Made by a program: the position numbers and the translations under genes. Shown here one piece after another: positions 52,752 through 61,891 of a stretch of 64,000 nucleotides of DNA (positions are counted from its first letter, which is position 1; each line of letters opens with the position of its first letter). Below the pieces are notes generated by a model. It was not told the origin of the DNA. It saw only the letters and a list, made by a program, of their open reading frames with translations, and did no database searches. Source of the DNA: Candidatus Saccharicenans sp. (lineage in GTDB: Bacteria > Acidobacteriota > Aminicenantia > Aminicenantales > Saccharicenantaceae); the NCBI GenBank assembly GCA_024653215.1, contig JANLFU010000001.1, positions 333,492 through 397,491 of the forward strand, read 5' to 3'.

Positions 52752-53873
52752 ATGAACAATATTGAGATAATAAGAGTAAGCACAAAAAAGGACCGAGAGG
52801 CCTTTATCCGCTTCCCCTGGGAAATATACCGGGATTATCCCAACTGGGTACCGCCACTGCTCTTTGAGGTTCGGGCCAAGCTCGACCCAAGGAAAAATCC
52901 CTTCTTTGAGCATGCCGAGATGGACCTGTTCCTGGCCAGGAAAGACGGGCAACTGGCTGGCCGGGTGGCGGCCATCATTGACCAGCGCCATAACGAATAT
53001 CACCGGGAAAAAGTGGTCTTCTTCGGCCTGTACGAGAGCTATAACGACCTGGAGGTGGCCAGGGCCCTGCTGGATACCGTGGCTGGCTGGGGCCGGGAGC
53101 GCGGCATGGAAATCCTGCGCGGCCCGATGAACCTGTCCATGAACGATGAATGCGCCTTCCTGCTGGAAGGCTTTGACCGGCCGCCGGTCATTATGATGCC
53201 GTATAACCCTCCATATTATAATGAATTAATGGAGAAGGCCGGGCTGGCCAAGGCCAAGGACCTCTATGCTTTCATCATGACCCGGGACCACCAGACCATG
53301 GAAAAGGTCCAGGCCGTGATCGAAAAGGTCAGGAGCGTAACCTCTTTTGCCATGCGCACCGTCGATATGAAGAAAATTTACGAAGAGACAAGAAAGGTTG
53401 CCTATATATATAACCAGGCCTGGTCCAGGAACTGGGGCTTTGTCCCCTGGACCGAAAAGGAGATGGACTTCATGGCCAGGCGACTCAAGGATTTTGCCGA
53501 CCCGGAGCTGGTCATCTTTGCCCTGCACGATGGAAAGGAAGTTGGCTTCGCCTTTGGCCTGCCCAATTACAACGAAATAATCAAGGACCTGAATGGCCGG
53601 CTGCTGCCTTTCGGCATTTTCCATTTACTGCTCAACCGGAAAAAAATCAAAGGAATGAGGGCGGTGGTCTTCGGCGTTTTACCCCAGTTCCAGCACACCG
53701 GGCTGGCCTATCTTCTCTATGATGAGCTGGAGAGGAGGGCCAAGGCCAAGGGATACGAATGGGCCGAGACTTCCTGGCAGCTTGAAGACAATGAAGCCAT
53801 CAATAGATTTACCGCGTCCATAGGTGGTAAGATATACAAGAAATACAGGATATATGAAAAAAGACCGATCTGA
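52752..53873 (+). CDS. Long GNAT-fold acyltransferase-like protein
   Basis: Protein of 373 residues (ATG at 52752; a GTG 9 bp earlier is possible). PWEIYRDYPNWVPPLLFEV near the start, KNPFFEHA, FFGLYE..ND, GREIL-RGPMN-SMN-E, PYNPPYY, and a C-terminal GNAT half ending with GY(E)WAETSWQLEDNEAINR. The family is widespread and mostly unannotated; some bacterial ceramide N-acyltransferases belong to the GNAT fold. It is 25 kb from the SPT-like locus, so any link is only a suggestion. Confidence 0.7.
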   Translation: MNNIEIIRVSTKKDREAFIRFPWEIYRDYPNWVPPLLFEVRAKLDPRKNPFFEHAEMDLFLARKDGQLAGRVAAIIDQRHNEYHREKVVFFGLYESYNDLEVARALLDTVAGWGRERGMEILRGPMNLSMNDECAFLLEGFDRPPVIMMPYNPPYYNELMEKAGLAKAKDLYAFIMTRDHQTMEKVQAVIEKVRSVTSFAMRTVDMKKIYEETRKVAYIYNQAWSRNWGFVPWTEKEMDFMARRLKDFADPELVIFALHDGKEVGFAFGLPNYNEIIKDLNGRLLPFGIFHLLLNRKKIKGMRAVVFGVLPQFQHTGLAYLLYDELERRAKAKGYEWAETSWQLEDNEAINRFTASIGGKIYKKYRIYEKRPI

Positions 53874-53891
53874 CGGCCAAAGGAGAAAGAG

Positions 53892-54362
53892 ATGAAAATT
53901 TACGAAGGCAAGCTGCAGGCGAAAGGATACAGGATAGGCATCGTCCTCAGCCGCTTCAACCAGTTTATCTCCGGTCACCTGCTGGAGGGAGCCCTTGAGG
54001 CCCTGAAAAAGCTGGGGGCGGAAGAGGCCAACCTGTCCGTCTACAAGGTCCCCGGCGCTTTTGAAATTCCCCTGGTGGCCAGGATGCTGGCCCGGAAAAA
54101 ACAGGTCGACGGCATCCTCTGCCTGGGCGTTCTGATCCGGGGCGAGACACCCCATTTTGATTTTCTCAGTGCCGAGGTCACCAAGGGACTGGCCCAGGTG
54201 GCCATGGAAGAGGGATTGCCCGTGGCCTACGGCATCCTGACGGTGGAGACCCTGGAACAGGGCATTGAGAGGGCCGGAACCAAGGCTGGCAACAAAGGCT
54301 ACAACGCGGCCATGGCCCTGGTGGAGATGCTGAACCTGCTCCAGGATTCCAAGCTAAAGTAA
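53892..54362 (+). CDS. ribH: 6,7-dimethyl-8-ribityllumazine synthase
   Basis: Protein of 156 residues. SRFN, PGAFEIPLVA, GETPHFD (catalytic His) and TNTLEQ-like TVETLEQ..R are all present. It makes the last riboflavin precursor. AAAGGAGAAAG precedes the ATG. The next gene, nusB, follows at 22 bp, a common pairing. Confidence 0.95.
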   Translation: MKIYEGKLQAKGYRIGIVLSRFNQFISGHLLEGALEALKKLGAEEANLSVYKVPGAFEIPLVARMLARKKQVDGILCLGVLIRGETPHFDFLSAEVTKGLAQVAMEEGLPVAYGILTVETLEQGIERAGTKAGNKGYNAAMALVEMLNLLQDSKLK

Positions 54363-54384
54363 GGCCGGTTAGAGATTTCTGCTC

Positions 54385-54813
54385 ATGGGAAAAAGAAGAA
54401 AAGCCAGGGAGTGTGCTTTACAGATTCTATTTCAGCTGGAATTCACCGGCGATGAACTGCCGCTGGTGCTGAAAGATTACTGGTCCAGGCAGGCTGTCCC
54501 GGCCGAGACCCGGGAATACTGCGAGTGGCTGGTCCGGGGAATCTGTGAACACCAGGCCGAGGTGGACCGCACTATCCAGCAGGCTTCCAGGAACTGGCGG
54601 CTGGAAAGGATGGCCACCGTTGACCGGAATATCCTGAGGCTGGCCGTGTTCGAGATGCTCTTTGAAAAGAACCTGACGCCGTCCATCATCATGGATGAAG
54701 CCATCGAGATAGCCAAGAAGTATTCCGGGCAGGAGGCGGCCAATTTTGTCAACGGCATCCTGGACGGAGTGCACCACCAGCTCCAGGGTGCTCCCGGCCC
54801 GGATAAGAACTGA
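54385..54813 (+). CDS. nusB: Transcription antitermination factor NusB
   Basis: Protein of 142 residues of all-helical NusB fold: R(K/R)ARECALQILFQLEF, RNWRLERMATVDRNILRLAVFEM, PSIIMDEAIEIAKKYSGQEAANFVNGILD. It binds boxA RNA with NusE (S10) for rRNA antitermination. Confidence 0.96.
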   Translation: MGKRRKARECALQILFQLEFTGDELPLVLKDYWSRQAVPAETREYCEWLVRGICEHQAEVDRTIQQASRNWRLERMATVDRNILRLAVFEMLFEKNLTPSIIMDEAIEIAKKYSGQEAANFVNGILDGVHHQLQGAPGPDKN

Positions 54814-54850
54814 AGCAGTTCGATCGGCACGATCTCAAGAGGTGATAAAA

Positions 54851-56371
54851 ATGAGTGAACAGCAAGGCAAGAAAGACCGCGAGCTGAAGCTGGTCCAGGA
54901 AGAGCTCAGCGACCAGGAACTGATCCGCCTGGAGAAGTGGCGGAAACTCCAGGAAAAGGGTCTGGAAGTCTTTCCCCACCGGGCCGAGGTCAGCCACTCC
55001 GTTTTCCAGGTGGTCGGGGAATTTTCCCCGTTGAGCAAGGAAGAACTGGAAGGAAAAGAATACCGGGTTAAGGTCCCTGGTCGAATCATGACCATCCGCA
55101 AGATGGGCCGGGCCACCTTCTTTCATATCGCCGACTGCCGCCGCCGGCTGCAGGTGTACCTGAGGGAAGACCAGGTCGGACCGGAAAATTACGAGCTGTT
55201 TGACCTGTTCGACATCGGCGACGTGATACTGGTCGAGGGGCGGCTGTTCCGGACCAGGACCGGGGAGCTGACCGTGCTGGCCGAGAAGTTCTCTTTCCTG
55301 GCCAAGTCTTTCCACCCGCTGCCGGAAAAATGGCACGGCCTGCAGGACGTGGAACTTCGCTACCGCAAGCGCTACCTGGACCTGATCATGAACCCGGAGT
55401 CGAGCGAGACCTTCATTACCAGGAGCCGGATCGTCAGCAGCCTGAGGAAATTTTTTGATGACCGCGGTTTCCTGGAGGTGGAGACCCCGATGATGCAGGT
55501 CATTCCCGGCGGGGCCCTGGCCAGGCCTTTCAAGACCTTCCATAACGCCCTGGGAATTGACCTCTACCTGAGGATTGCCCCGGAACTCTACCTGAAGCGC
55601 CTGGTGGTTGGCGGCCTGGAAAAAGTCTACGAGATAAACCGCAATTTCCGCAACGAGGGTGTTGACTCCCAGCACAACCCCGAGTTCACCATGCTGGAGT
55701 TCTACCAGGCATATATCGACTACAACCAGTTGATGGACCTGACCGAAGAGCTATTTGTCTACCTGGCCCGGGAAATTCATGGAAAAGAAGAATTCCCATA
55801 CGGCGAGGAGACCATTTCCTTCAGGCGGCCCTGGAAAAGGCTTAAGTTCCTGGACGCGGTCCGGCAGTACAGCGGCCTGGCCCCGGCCAGGTTTGAGGAC
55901 CAGGAGGCCCTGATAGAATTTGCGGCCACCCTGACCGCTGACCGGAAACCGACCAGCTATGCCAAGGCCCTGGACGTTATCTTTGACAAGCTGGTCAAGG
56001 ATAAGATTGTCCAGCCGACATTCATCATTAATCCCCCCCGGGAAATTTCCCCGCTGGCCAAGGCCGACCCGGTTCACCCGGAAGAGGCCAACCGCTTCGA
56101 GCTGATCATTGCCGGCATGGAGATTGCCAACGCCTTCTCCGAGCTAACCGACCCCTTCGAGCAACGGCAGCGCTTCGAAGAGCAGGCAGCCATGAGACAG
56201 ACCGGGGACGAGGAATCACACCTGGTGGACCTGGATTACGTTGAGGCCCTGGAATACGGCCTGCCGCCCACCGGCGGCGAGGGCATCGGGATAGACCGGC
56301 TGACCATGATCCTGGCCAACCGGAAATCGATCCGGGAGGTAATCCTGTTCCCGCTCCTGAAACCGCGATGA
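54851..56371 (+). CDS. lysS: Lysyl-tRNA synthetase, class II
   Basis: Protein of 506 residues; ATG at 54851 has AGAGGTGA upstream. OB domain VKVPGRIMTIRKMGRATFFHI, class II motif 2 NRNFRNEGVDSQHNPEFTMLE and motif 3 GEGIGIDRLTM. Charges tRNA-Lys, including the CTT tRNA in this window. Confidence 0.97.
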   Translation: MSEQQGKKDRELKLVQEELSDQELIRLEKWRKLQEKGLEVFPHRAEVSHSVFQVVGEFSPLSKEELEGKEYRVKVPGRIMTIRKMGRATFFHIADCRRRLQVYLREDQVGPENYELFDLFDIGDVILVEGRLFRTRTGELTVLAEKFSFLAKSFHPLPEKWHGLQDVELRYRKRYLDLIMNPESSETFITRSRIVSSLRKFFDDRGFLEVETPMMQVIPGGALARPFKTFHNALGIDLYLRIAPELYLKRLVVGGLEKVYEINRNFRNEGVDSQHNPEFTMLEFYQAYIDYNQLMDLTEELFVYLAREIHGKEEFPYGEETISFRRPWKRLKFLDAVRQYSGLAPARFEDQEALIEFAATLTADRKPTSYAKALDVIFDKLVKDKIVQPTFIINPPREISPLAKADPVHPEEANRFELIIAGMEIANAFSELTDPFEQRQRFEEQAAMRQTGDEESHLVDLDYVEALEYGLPPTGGEGIGIDRLTMILANRKSIREVILFPLLKPR

Positions 56372-56395
56372 AGAAAGGATGCAGGTGAGACCGGA

Positions 56396-57613
56396 ATGAG
56401 CTTTGAATTGTTCCTGGCCCGCAGGTACCTGACTGCCAGAAGGAAGCAGGCCTTTATTTCCGTCATCACCTCTGTTTCCATCCTGGGAGTGACCATCGGG
56501 GTGATGGCCCTGGTCATTGCCCTGGCCCTGATCACCGGGTTCCAGGAGGATGTCCAGGGCAAGATCCTTGGAGCTACCTCCCACCTGATGGTCTCCGACC
56601 TGTCTGGACAGGGTTTAAAAGAATATCGAGCGCTGGCCGAAGAGATACGGAAGATTCCAGAAGTGGAGTCGGTCACCCCGGTCATTTATAACACCGTTCT
56701 GATTCTCGGCCCGGCCCGCAACTCGGGTGCCCTGCTCAAGGGCCTGAATTTCGAAGAAGAGACTAAGGTGTCCGGCTGGCTCAACCGGCTGATGGCCGGC
56801 CAGCTGCCCGGTGCCGGAAGCGAGGAAGAAATAGTTCTGGGGAAAGACCTGGCCGCCGCCCTTGGTGTCGGCCCGGGCGACCGGGTGAGCGTACTCATTC
56901 CCTCCGGCCGGCTGACCCCGGTTGGAGTCCTGCCCCGCACCAGGACTTTCCGGGTGAGCGGACTTTTTGATTCCGGGCTTTACGAATTTGATTCCTCCAC
57001 GGCCCTGATTTCCCTGGACCTGGCCCAGAAGCTGTACAACCTGCCGGAAAGGGTGTCCTATCTCCAGGTCAGGATAAAGGATATTTTTCAGGCCGACAAG
57101 GTGGCTGAAAAAATTTACCGGTTGACCTCTTCCGGCATTTACGTGACCACCTGGATGGAGCTGAACCGCTCCCTCTTTTCAGCCCTGAAGCTGGAAAAAA
57201 CTCTGCTCTTCCTGACCATAACCCTGATCGTGGTGGTGGCCGCGCTGAACATCATCGCCAGCCTGGTGCTGATGGTCATGGAAAAAACCAGGGATATCGG
57301 GGTGCTGATGGCCATGGGGGCGACCGCCACCAGCATCAGGAAGATTTTTTTCCTGCAGGGGGCCATCATCGGGGTGGTGGGCACCGGCCTGGGGCTGGTC
57401 CTGGGCCTGGTCTGGTGCTGGCTGGCCAATGCCTTCAAGCTGATCAAAGTGCCGGTGGATATTTACCAGATTTCCTACGTTCCCTTTCACCCCAAGCCCC
57501 TGGACCTGGCCCTGATCGTGCTGGTGACCCTGGCCATTACTTTTATTTCCACCATCTTCCCCTCGCGGCGGGCAGCCCGGATTGACCCGGTTCAGGCTCT
57601 GAAATATGAATAG
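56396..57613 (+). CDS. lolC: LolC/LolE-type lipoprotein-releasing permease
   Basis: Protein of 405 residues with one N-terminal and three C-terminal helices and the LolCE signature RRKQAFISVITSVSILGVTIGVMAL. With LolD it extracts lipoproteins from the inner membrane for the outer membrane. Only one permease gene is present, so the complex may be a homodimer. Confidence 0.92.
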   Translation: MSFELFLARRYLTARRKQAFISVITSVSILGVTIGVMALVIALALITGFQEDVQGKILGATSHLMVSDLSGQGLKEYRALAEEIRKIPEVESVTPVIYNTVLILGPARNSGALLKGLNFEEETKVSGWLNRLMAGQLPGAGSEEEIVLGKDLAAALGVGPGDRVSVLIPSGRLTPVGVLPRTRTFRVSGLFDSGLYEFDSSTALISLDLAQKLYNLPERVSYLQVRIKDIFQADKVAEKIYRLTSSGIYVTTWMELNRSLFSALKLEKTLLFLTITLIVVVAALNIIASLVLMVMEKTRDIGVLMAMGATATSIRKIFFLQGAIIGVVGTGLGLVLGLVWCWLANAFKLIKVPVDIYQISYVPFHPKPLDLALIVLVTLAITFISTIFPSRRAARIDPVQALKYE

Positions 57614-57628
57614 ATTAATGGAAGGATC

Positions 57629-58339
57629 ATGGTAACGGAAAACAACCAGGTCATTATCAGGACCGAAAACCTGGGCAAGGCCTACCCGCTGCCCGGGAAT
57701 GACTGGCTGCGGGTTTTTGAGGGCATAGACTTTGAGCTCCGGGCCGGGGAACTGGTGGCCGTCATGGGAGTTTCCGGTGTAGGGAAAACTACCTTTTTGA
57801 ACATAATCGGCGGCCTGGACCGGCCGACCGAAGGCCGGGTCTTTTTCCAGGGCCAGAATCTCTGGGAAAAGACTCCGGTCGAGATTGCCCTGCTCAGAAA
57901 CAGGTACATCGGGTTCGTCTTTCAGTTTTATCATCTCCTGCCTGAATTTTCGGCCCTGGAGAACGTGGCCATACCCCTGCTGATTGCCGGCAGAAGCCGG
58001 GAGGAAGCGATGGAGCAAGCCGCCCGGGCCCTGGAAGAGGTGGGCATGGGGGCCAGGCTTGACGCCCGTCCGGCCCAGCTTTCCGGGGGAGAACAGCAAA
58101 GGGTGGCCGTGGCCAGGGCCCTGGTAACCGGCCCCGGGCTGCTGCTGGCCGATGAGCCCACCGGCAACCTGGACTGGAAAACAGGCGAAAAGATCCTGCA
58201 GCTGATAACTGACCTCCACCGGAAGAAAGGCCTGTCCTCGATAATCGTTACCCATAATGAGAGGATAGCCCGTTACTGCCATAAGGCTTACCTGCTGGAA
58301 GCCGGCCGGATGAAACTTTTAGAGGGGCCAGCAGGTTAA
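57629..58339 (+). CDS. lolD: LolD-type lipoprotein-releasing ATPase
   Basis: Protein of 236 residues. Walker A GVSGVGKT, signature LSGGEQQR, Walker B LLLADEPTGNLD and switch His in VTHNE. It drives the LolC/E permease encoded 15 bp upstream. Confidence 0.94.
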   Translation: MVTENNQVIIRTENLGKAYPLPGNDWLRVFEGIDFELRAGELVAVMGVSGVGKTTFLNIIGGLDRPTEGRVFFQGQNLWEKTPVEIALLRNRYIGFVFQFYHLLPEFSALENVAIPLLIAGRSREEAMEQAARALEEVGMGARLDARPAQLSGGEQQRVAVARALVTGPGLLLADEPTGNLDWKTGEKILQLITDLHRKKGLSSIIVTHNERIARYCHKAYLLEAGRMKLLEGPAG

Positions 58340-58391
58340 TTATTGTATGAAGCCTGTTTCCAGAGAAAAATTTACAGGCGGACCTGACTCT

Positions 58392-58420
58392 TTGAAAAAT
58401 GGCCAACAATATGGTATAAA
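58392..58420 (+). promoter_or_regulatory. Consensus promoter abutting bamA
   Basis: TTGAAA (58392-58397), 17 bp, TATAAA (58415-58420). Transcription would begin near 58427, right at the bamA start region, leaving little or no leader. Confidence 0.5.
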
Positions 58421-58423
58421 GTT

Positions 58424-60745
58424 ATGTCAATGAGAAGACTCAGCCTGGTTATATTCATATTATTCGTGGTTTCGACGGCCACGCTTTCTGCCCAGCAGGT
58501 TATCGAGAAGATAGAGGTTATTGGCAACAACCGCATCTCCCAGGAAACCATCGTCTATTACCTTTCCTCGCGCGAGGGCGATTATTACAACGAGGCCCTG
58601 CTCAAGAAGGATTTTAAGGTCCTCTGGTCGACCGGCTTTTTCTCCAACCTCCGGATAGAGGAACAGGACGGAACCAGGGGCAAGATCATCAGGATTTTTG
58701 TCGAGGAAAACCCGGTCATCAAGAACGTGGTTTTTCGCACCGGAAAGAAGGTTAAAGAAAACGATATCGTCAACAAGCTGAAAGAGAAGGACGAGTACAT
58801 TGCCGCTCATTCCCACTACAACCCCTTCCGGGTGCAGAAGGCCAAGAAGACTATCAAGGAACTGCTGGAGGAAAAGGGCCTGCAGGCAGCCAGGATAGAG
58901 GCCGAGCTGGTGACCCGGGCCAACAACGAGGTGGACCTGGTCTTCAGGATTGACGAAGGGGCCAGGTTGCGGGTGGGTGAGGTGGTCTTCGTCGGCCGGA
59001 CCAAGATTCCCGACAGCTTCCTGGTGGAGGCCATGAAGGACAACCGCCGGCACAGTCTATTCAACTGGATTGCCAACAAGGACGTTTTCAAGAAAAACAA
59101 GCTGGAAGAAAACCTGGCCGAGATCAAGAAGAAGCTCCAGGAATACGGCTACATGGAAGCCAGTGTCGGCGAGCCCCGGTTCGAAGAAATAACCAGGAGA
59201 AATGTCCTGTTCAGCAAGCAGAAAATGATGCGGATTATCATCCCGGTCGAACCCGGCCACGTTTACCGCACCGGTGAAATCAAGATTGAAGGCAACAAGT
59301 TCTTCACCACCAGGTACCTGCAGAGCCTGGTCAAACTGCAGCCGGGAGATATCTACAGCTCCAAGAAGCGGGAAAAGACCGTCGAGTCCATGGGGGAGAG
59401 TTACCGCAATTTTGCCTTTCTCTATGCCCAGATAATTCCGGTTGAAAACCTTGACCCCAGGAAAAAGGTGGTCAACGTGACCTTCAACGTCCAGGAAGGG
59501 GAAGTGGCCTTCCTGAGGCGGCTGGAATTTCGGGGCAACACCTTTACCAAGGACAAGGTGCTGCGCCGGGAGTTCCTGATGCGCGAGGGCGACCGGTTCA
59601 GCCTGGCCGTCTTCAAGGACAGCCTGCTGAGGCTCAAGCAGCTGGGCCTGGTTGACGTGGAAAAAGAGCCCGATATCAAGCCCGACCCGGAAAATCCTAC
59701 CCAGATAGATGTCAACCTGAACGTCAAGGAACTGCAGCGGAACAACATCCAGTTTACGGCCGGTTATAGCGGCTACGAGGGCACCTTTGTGGCCTTCAGC
59801 TACTCGACCGTGAATTTCCTGGGAACCGGGGAAACCCTGGACCTGACCCTGCAGCACGGAAAGCGGGTCAAGAATTACAGCTTCGGGATGAGCCAGCCCT
59901 ACATTTTCGACAAGCCGATGACCGTGGGCTTCAACGTCTTCGACCGCAAGATCACGATTCCCTATCTTTACAACCAGTTTGCCAAGGGCATCAGGCTGAC
60001 CTACGGCACCCGGGTTTACGGGTACCTGCGGTTCAACCTGAACTACAGTTTTCAGAAGCAGATAATGGAAATTCCCAGTTATGACACTGAGGAAGGACAG
60101 CAGTATTATTACAATCCCTATTTTTATCCTGGCAAGTACTTCGTCAGCGCTCTGGAACCGGTTCTTTACCAGTCGACCATAGACAGCCCCCTGACCCCCA
60201 GCCGGGGCACGATGTACACCGTGGCCTTCAGGTATGCCGGTAACTTCCTGGGCGGAGACGTCCATCTCTACCGGCCGAGGTTCGAGTTTGCCCGCTACCA
60301 GCCGCTATGGGGCAACCACGTGCTGGGCCTTCACGCCGAGTACCAGTTCATCAAACCCATCGGCAACCATGAAGTACCCTACTGGGAAAGGTTTTTCCTG
60401 GGCGGCGAACAGTCGATCCGTGGTTACGAGTATTACACCATCGGCCCGCGGGACGAAAAGAATATCCTGATCGGCGGGGTGAAGTCGCTGATTTTCAACT
60501 TCGAGTACATAGTCCCCCTGGGCGGGCCGCTCTACGGCATACTGTTCTATGACGTGGGCAATGCCCTCCTCCAGTCCGAGAAGTTCAGCCCCAAGAACAT
60601 GTACAGCTCAGCCGGGCTTGAAGTCCGGGTGTTTGTGCCGGCTCTGAGGGTGCCCTTCCGGCTGATTTTTGCTTACAACAACAGGAAAATCTACGTGGAC
60701 GATTCCAATTTTGCCTTCCGCTTCGCGGTCGGCACCACCTTCTGA
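58424..60745 (+). CDS. bamA: Outer membrane assembly factor BamA
   Basis: Protein of 773 residues: signal peptide (1-23), several POTRA domains (five expected), then the 16-strand barrel with the IRGY form of the L6 VRGF motif and a C-terminal Phe for self-insertion. Inserts and folds outer-membrane beta-barrels. No Shine-Dalgarno is seen before ATG 58424 or 58430, so initiation may be leaderless from the adjoining promoter. Confidence 0.95.
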   Translation: MSMRRLSLVIFILFVVSTATLSAQQVIEKIEVIGNNRISQETIVYYLSSREGDYYNEALLKKDFKVLWSTGFFSNLRIEEQDGTRGKIIRIFVEENPVIKNVVFRTGKKVKENDIVNKLKEKDEYIAAHSHYNPFRVQKAKKTIKELLEEKGLQAARIEAELVTRANNEVDLVFRIDEGARLRVGEVVFVGRTKIPDSFLVEAMKDNRRHSLFNWIANKDVFKKNKLEENLAEIKKKLQEYGYMEASVGEPRFEEITRRNVLFSKQKMMRIIIPVEPGHVYRTGEIKIEGNKFFTTRYLQSLVKLQPGDIYSSKKREKTVESMGESYRNFAFLYAQIIPVENLDPRKKVVNVTFNVQEGEVAFLRRLEFRGNTFTKDKVLRREFLMREGDRFSLAVFKDSLLRLKQLGLVDVEKEPDIKPDPENPTQIDVNLNVKELQRNNIQFTAGYSGYEGTFVAFSYSTVNFLGTGETLDLTLQHGKRVKNYSFGMSQPYIFDKPMTVGFNVFDRKITIPYLYNQFAKGIRLTYGTRVYGYLRFNLNYSFQKQIMEIPSYDTEEGQQYYYNPYFYPGKYFVSALEPVLYQSTIDSPLTPSRGTMYTVAFRYAGNFLGGDVHLYRPRFEFARYQPLWGNHVLGLHAEYQFIKPIGNHEVPYWERFFLGGEQSIRGYEYYTIGPRDEKNILIGGVKSLIFNFEYIVPLGGPLYGILFYDVGNALLQSEKFSPKNMYSSAGLEVRVFVPALRVPFRLIFAYNNRKIYVDDSNFAFRFAVGTTF

Positions 60746-60817
60746 GGTGCGGAACCACTTTATATTTAGCTTGGAAAAGTGTAAAATTATCAACTATTAA
60801 TTTTAGGAGGATTGAAA

Positions 60818-61354
60818 ATGCGCAGAATACTGACGGCGGTTTTACTCCTGGCGGTCATGTTGATTGCCGGCAGCCACCTGGCCCTGGCCCAGCAGGCCCT
60901 GAAGATCGGGGTGATCAATTCCCAGGAAATTCTGGAGAAATCGGCTGAGGGCAAGAAAGCCATCGCCCAGCTGGAAGAGAAAAACAGGAAGACCCAGCAG
61001 GACCTGGCCAAGCTGGACGACCAGATCCGGCAGCTGGAAAGCCGGCTGAGCACCCAGCAGCTGACCATGACCCAGGAAGCCATTCTGTCGCTGAGTGTTG
61101 ACCTGGACCGGAAGAGGACCGAGAGACAGAGGATGGCCGAGGACGCCCAGAAAGACATGCAGGAACTCACCCAGAGACTCTACATGCGGATTCAGAGCGA
61201 GGTCATGCCCATCATCAACAAGCTCGGACAGGAAAAAGGCCTGGACCTGATCCTGGACCTCAGGGAGAGCGGAGTGCTCTTTTTCTCCCCGGCCGTGGAC
61301 CTGACCCAGGAAGTTATCAAGAGGTACGACGCCAGCAAGGCCCCGGCCAAGTAA
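60818..61354 (+). CDS. skp: Skp/OmpH periplasmic chaperone
   Basis: Protein of 178 residues; ATG at 60818 has AGGAGG 7 nt upstream (a TTG two codons earlier is in frame). Signal peptide (1-24), IGVINSQEILEKS, a long Gln/Lys/Glu coiled coil (40-130) and the ending DLILD..ESG. Chaperones unfolded outer membrane proteins to BamA. Confidence 0.93.
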   Translation: MRRILTAVLLLAVMLIAGSHLALAQQALKIGVINSQEILEKSAEGKKAIAQLEEKNRKTQQDLAKLDDQIRQLESRLSTQQLTMTQEAILSLSVDLDRKRTERQRMAEDAQKDMQELTQRLYMRIQSEVMPIINKLGQEKGLDLILDLRESGVLFFSPAVDLTQEVIKRYDASKAPAK

Positions 61355-61375
61355 GTTGTCCCGAACATTAGCCCG

Positions 61376-61825
61376 ATGAACTCGGAACAGATCGAGAAAT
61401 GGTTACCCCACCGGTATCCGTTTCTCCTGGTGGATAGAGTCCTGGAGCTTAAGCCTGGCGAGAGCATCCTGGCTCTGAAGAATGTTACCTATAACGAACC
61501 CTTCTTCACGGGTCATTTCCCGGGACTCAAGCTGATGCCCGGCGTGCTCATTGTCGAGGCTTTGGCCCAGGCCGGGGGCATACTTCTCTACCATTCGCTT
61601 CCGGAGCCGGAAAAAGTGGTCATGGTCATGAGCAAAATAGAGGAAGCCAAGTTCAGGAAGCCGGTGGTACCCGGCGACCAGTTAAAACTTTCAGTGCAGA
61701 TGCTCAGACAGAAAGCCGGCTTCTATTATTTTTCCGCCCAGGCCACGGTCGACGGGGAAGTGGTAGTCGAAGGGAAGCTCACGGCCGGTTTGATGAAGAA
61801 AAATAATCCGGATGAGGGCAGGTAA
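61376..61825 (+). CDS. fabZ: 3-hydroxyacyl-ACP dehydratase FabZ
   Basis: Protein of 149 residues with the hot-dog active site PHRYPFLLVDRV and GHFPG...MPGVLIVEALAQ (His and Glu). Dehydrates 3-hydroxyacyl-ACP in fatty acid synthesis. It begins 22 bp after skp; lpxD, which usually sits between them, is absent. The stop codon lies in the loop of the terminator hairpin. Confidence 0.95.
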   Translation: MNSEQIEKWLPHRYPFLLVDRVLELKPGESILALKNVTYNEPFFTGHFPGLKLMPGVLIVEALAQAGGILLYHSLPEPEKVVMVMSKIEEAKFRKPVVPGDQLKLSVQMLRQKAGFYYFSAQATVDGEVVVEGKLTAGLMKKNNPDEGR

Positions 61826-61846
61826 AGCCCTCATCCGGTCTTTTCT
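61808..61846. terminator. Bidirectional terminator after fabZ
   Basis: Perfect 12-bp stem CCGGATGAGGGC / GCCCTCATCCGG with a 7-nt loop, followed by TCTTTTCT on the plus strand and by ATTATTTTT on the minus strand. It closes the lolC-fabZ group and the convergent LolA-like gene. Confidence 0.92.
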
Positions 61847-61891
61847 ATTGTTTTCCCGCCTGGCTTTCTAGAACCCAGCCATACGGTCTGA

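Noticed and set aside
59057-60265. 402-codon open frame antisense to bamA
   Set aside because: Lies wholly inside bamA on the other strand, has no signal or motif, and arises from GC-rich codon use.
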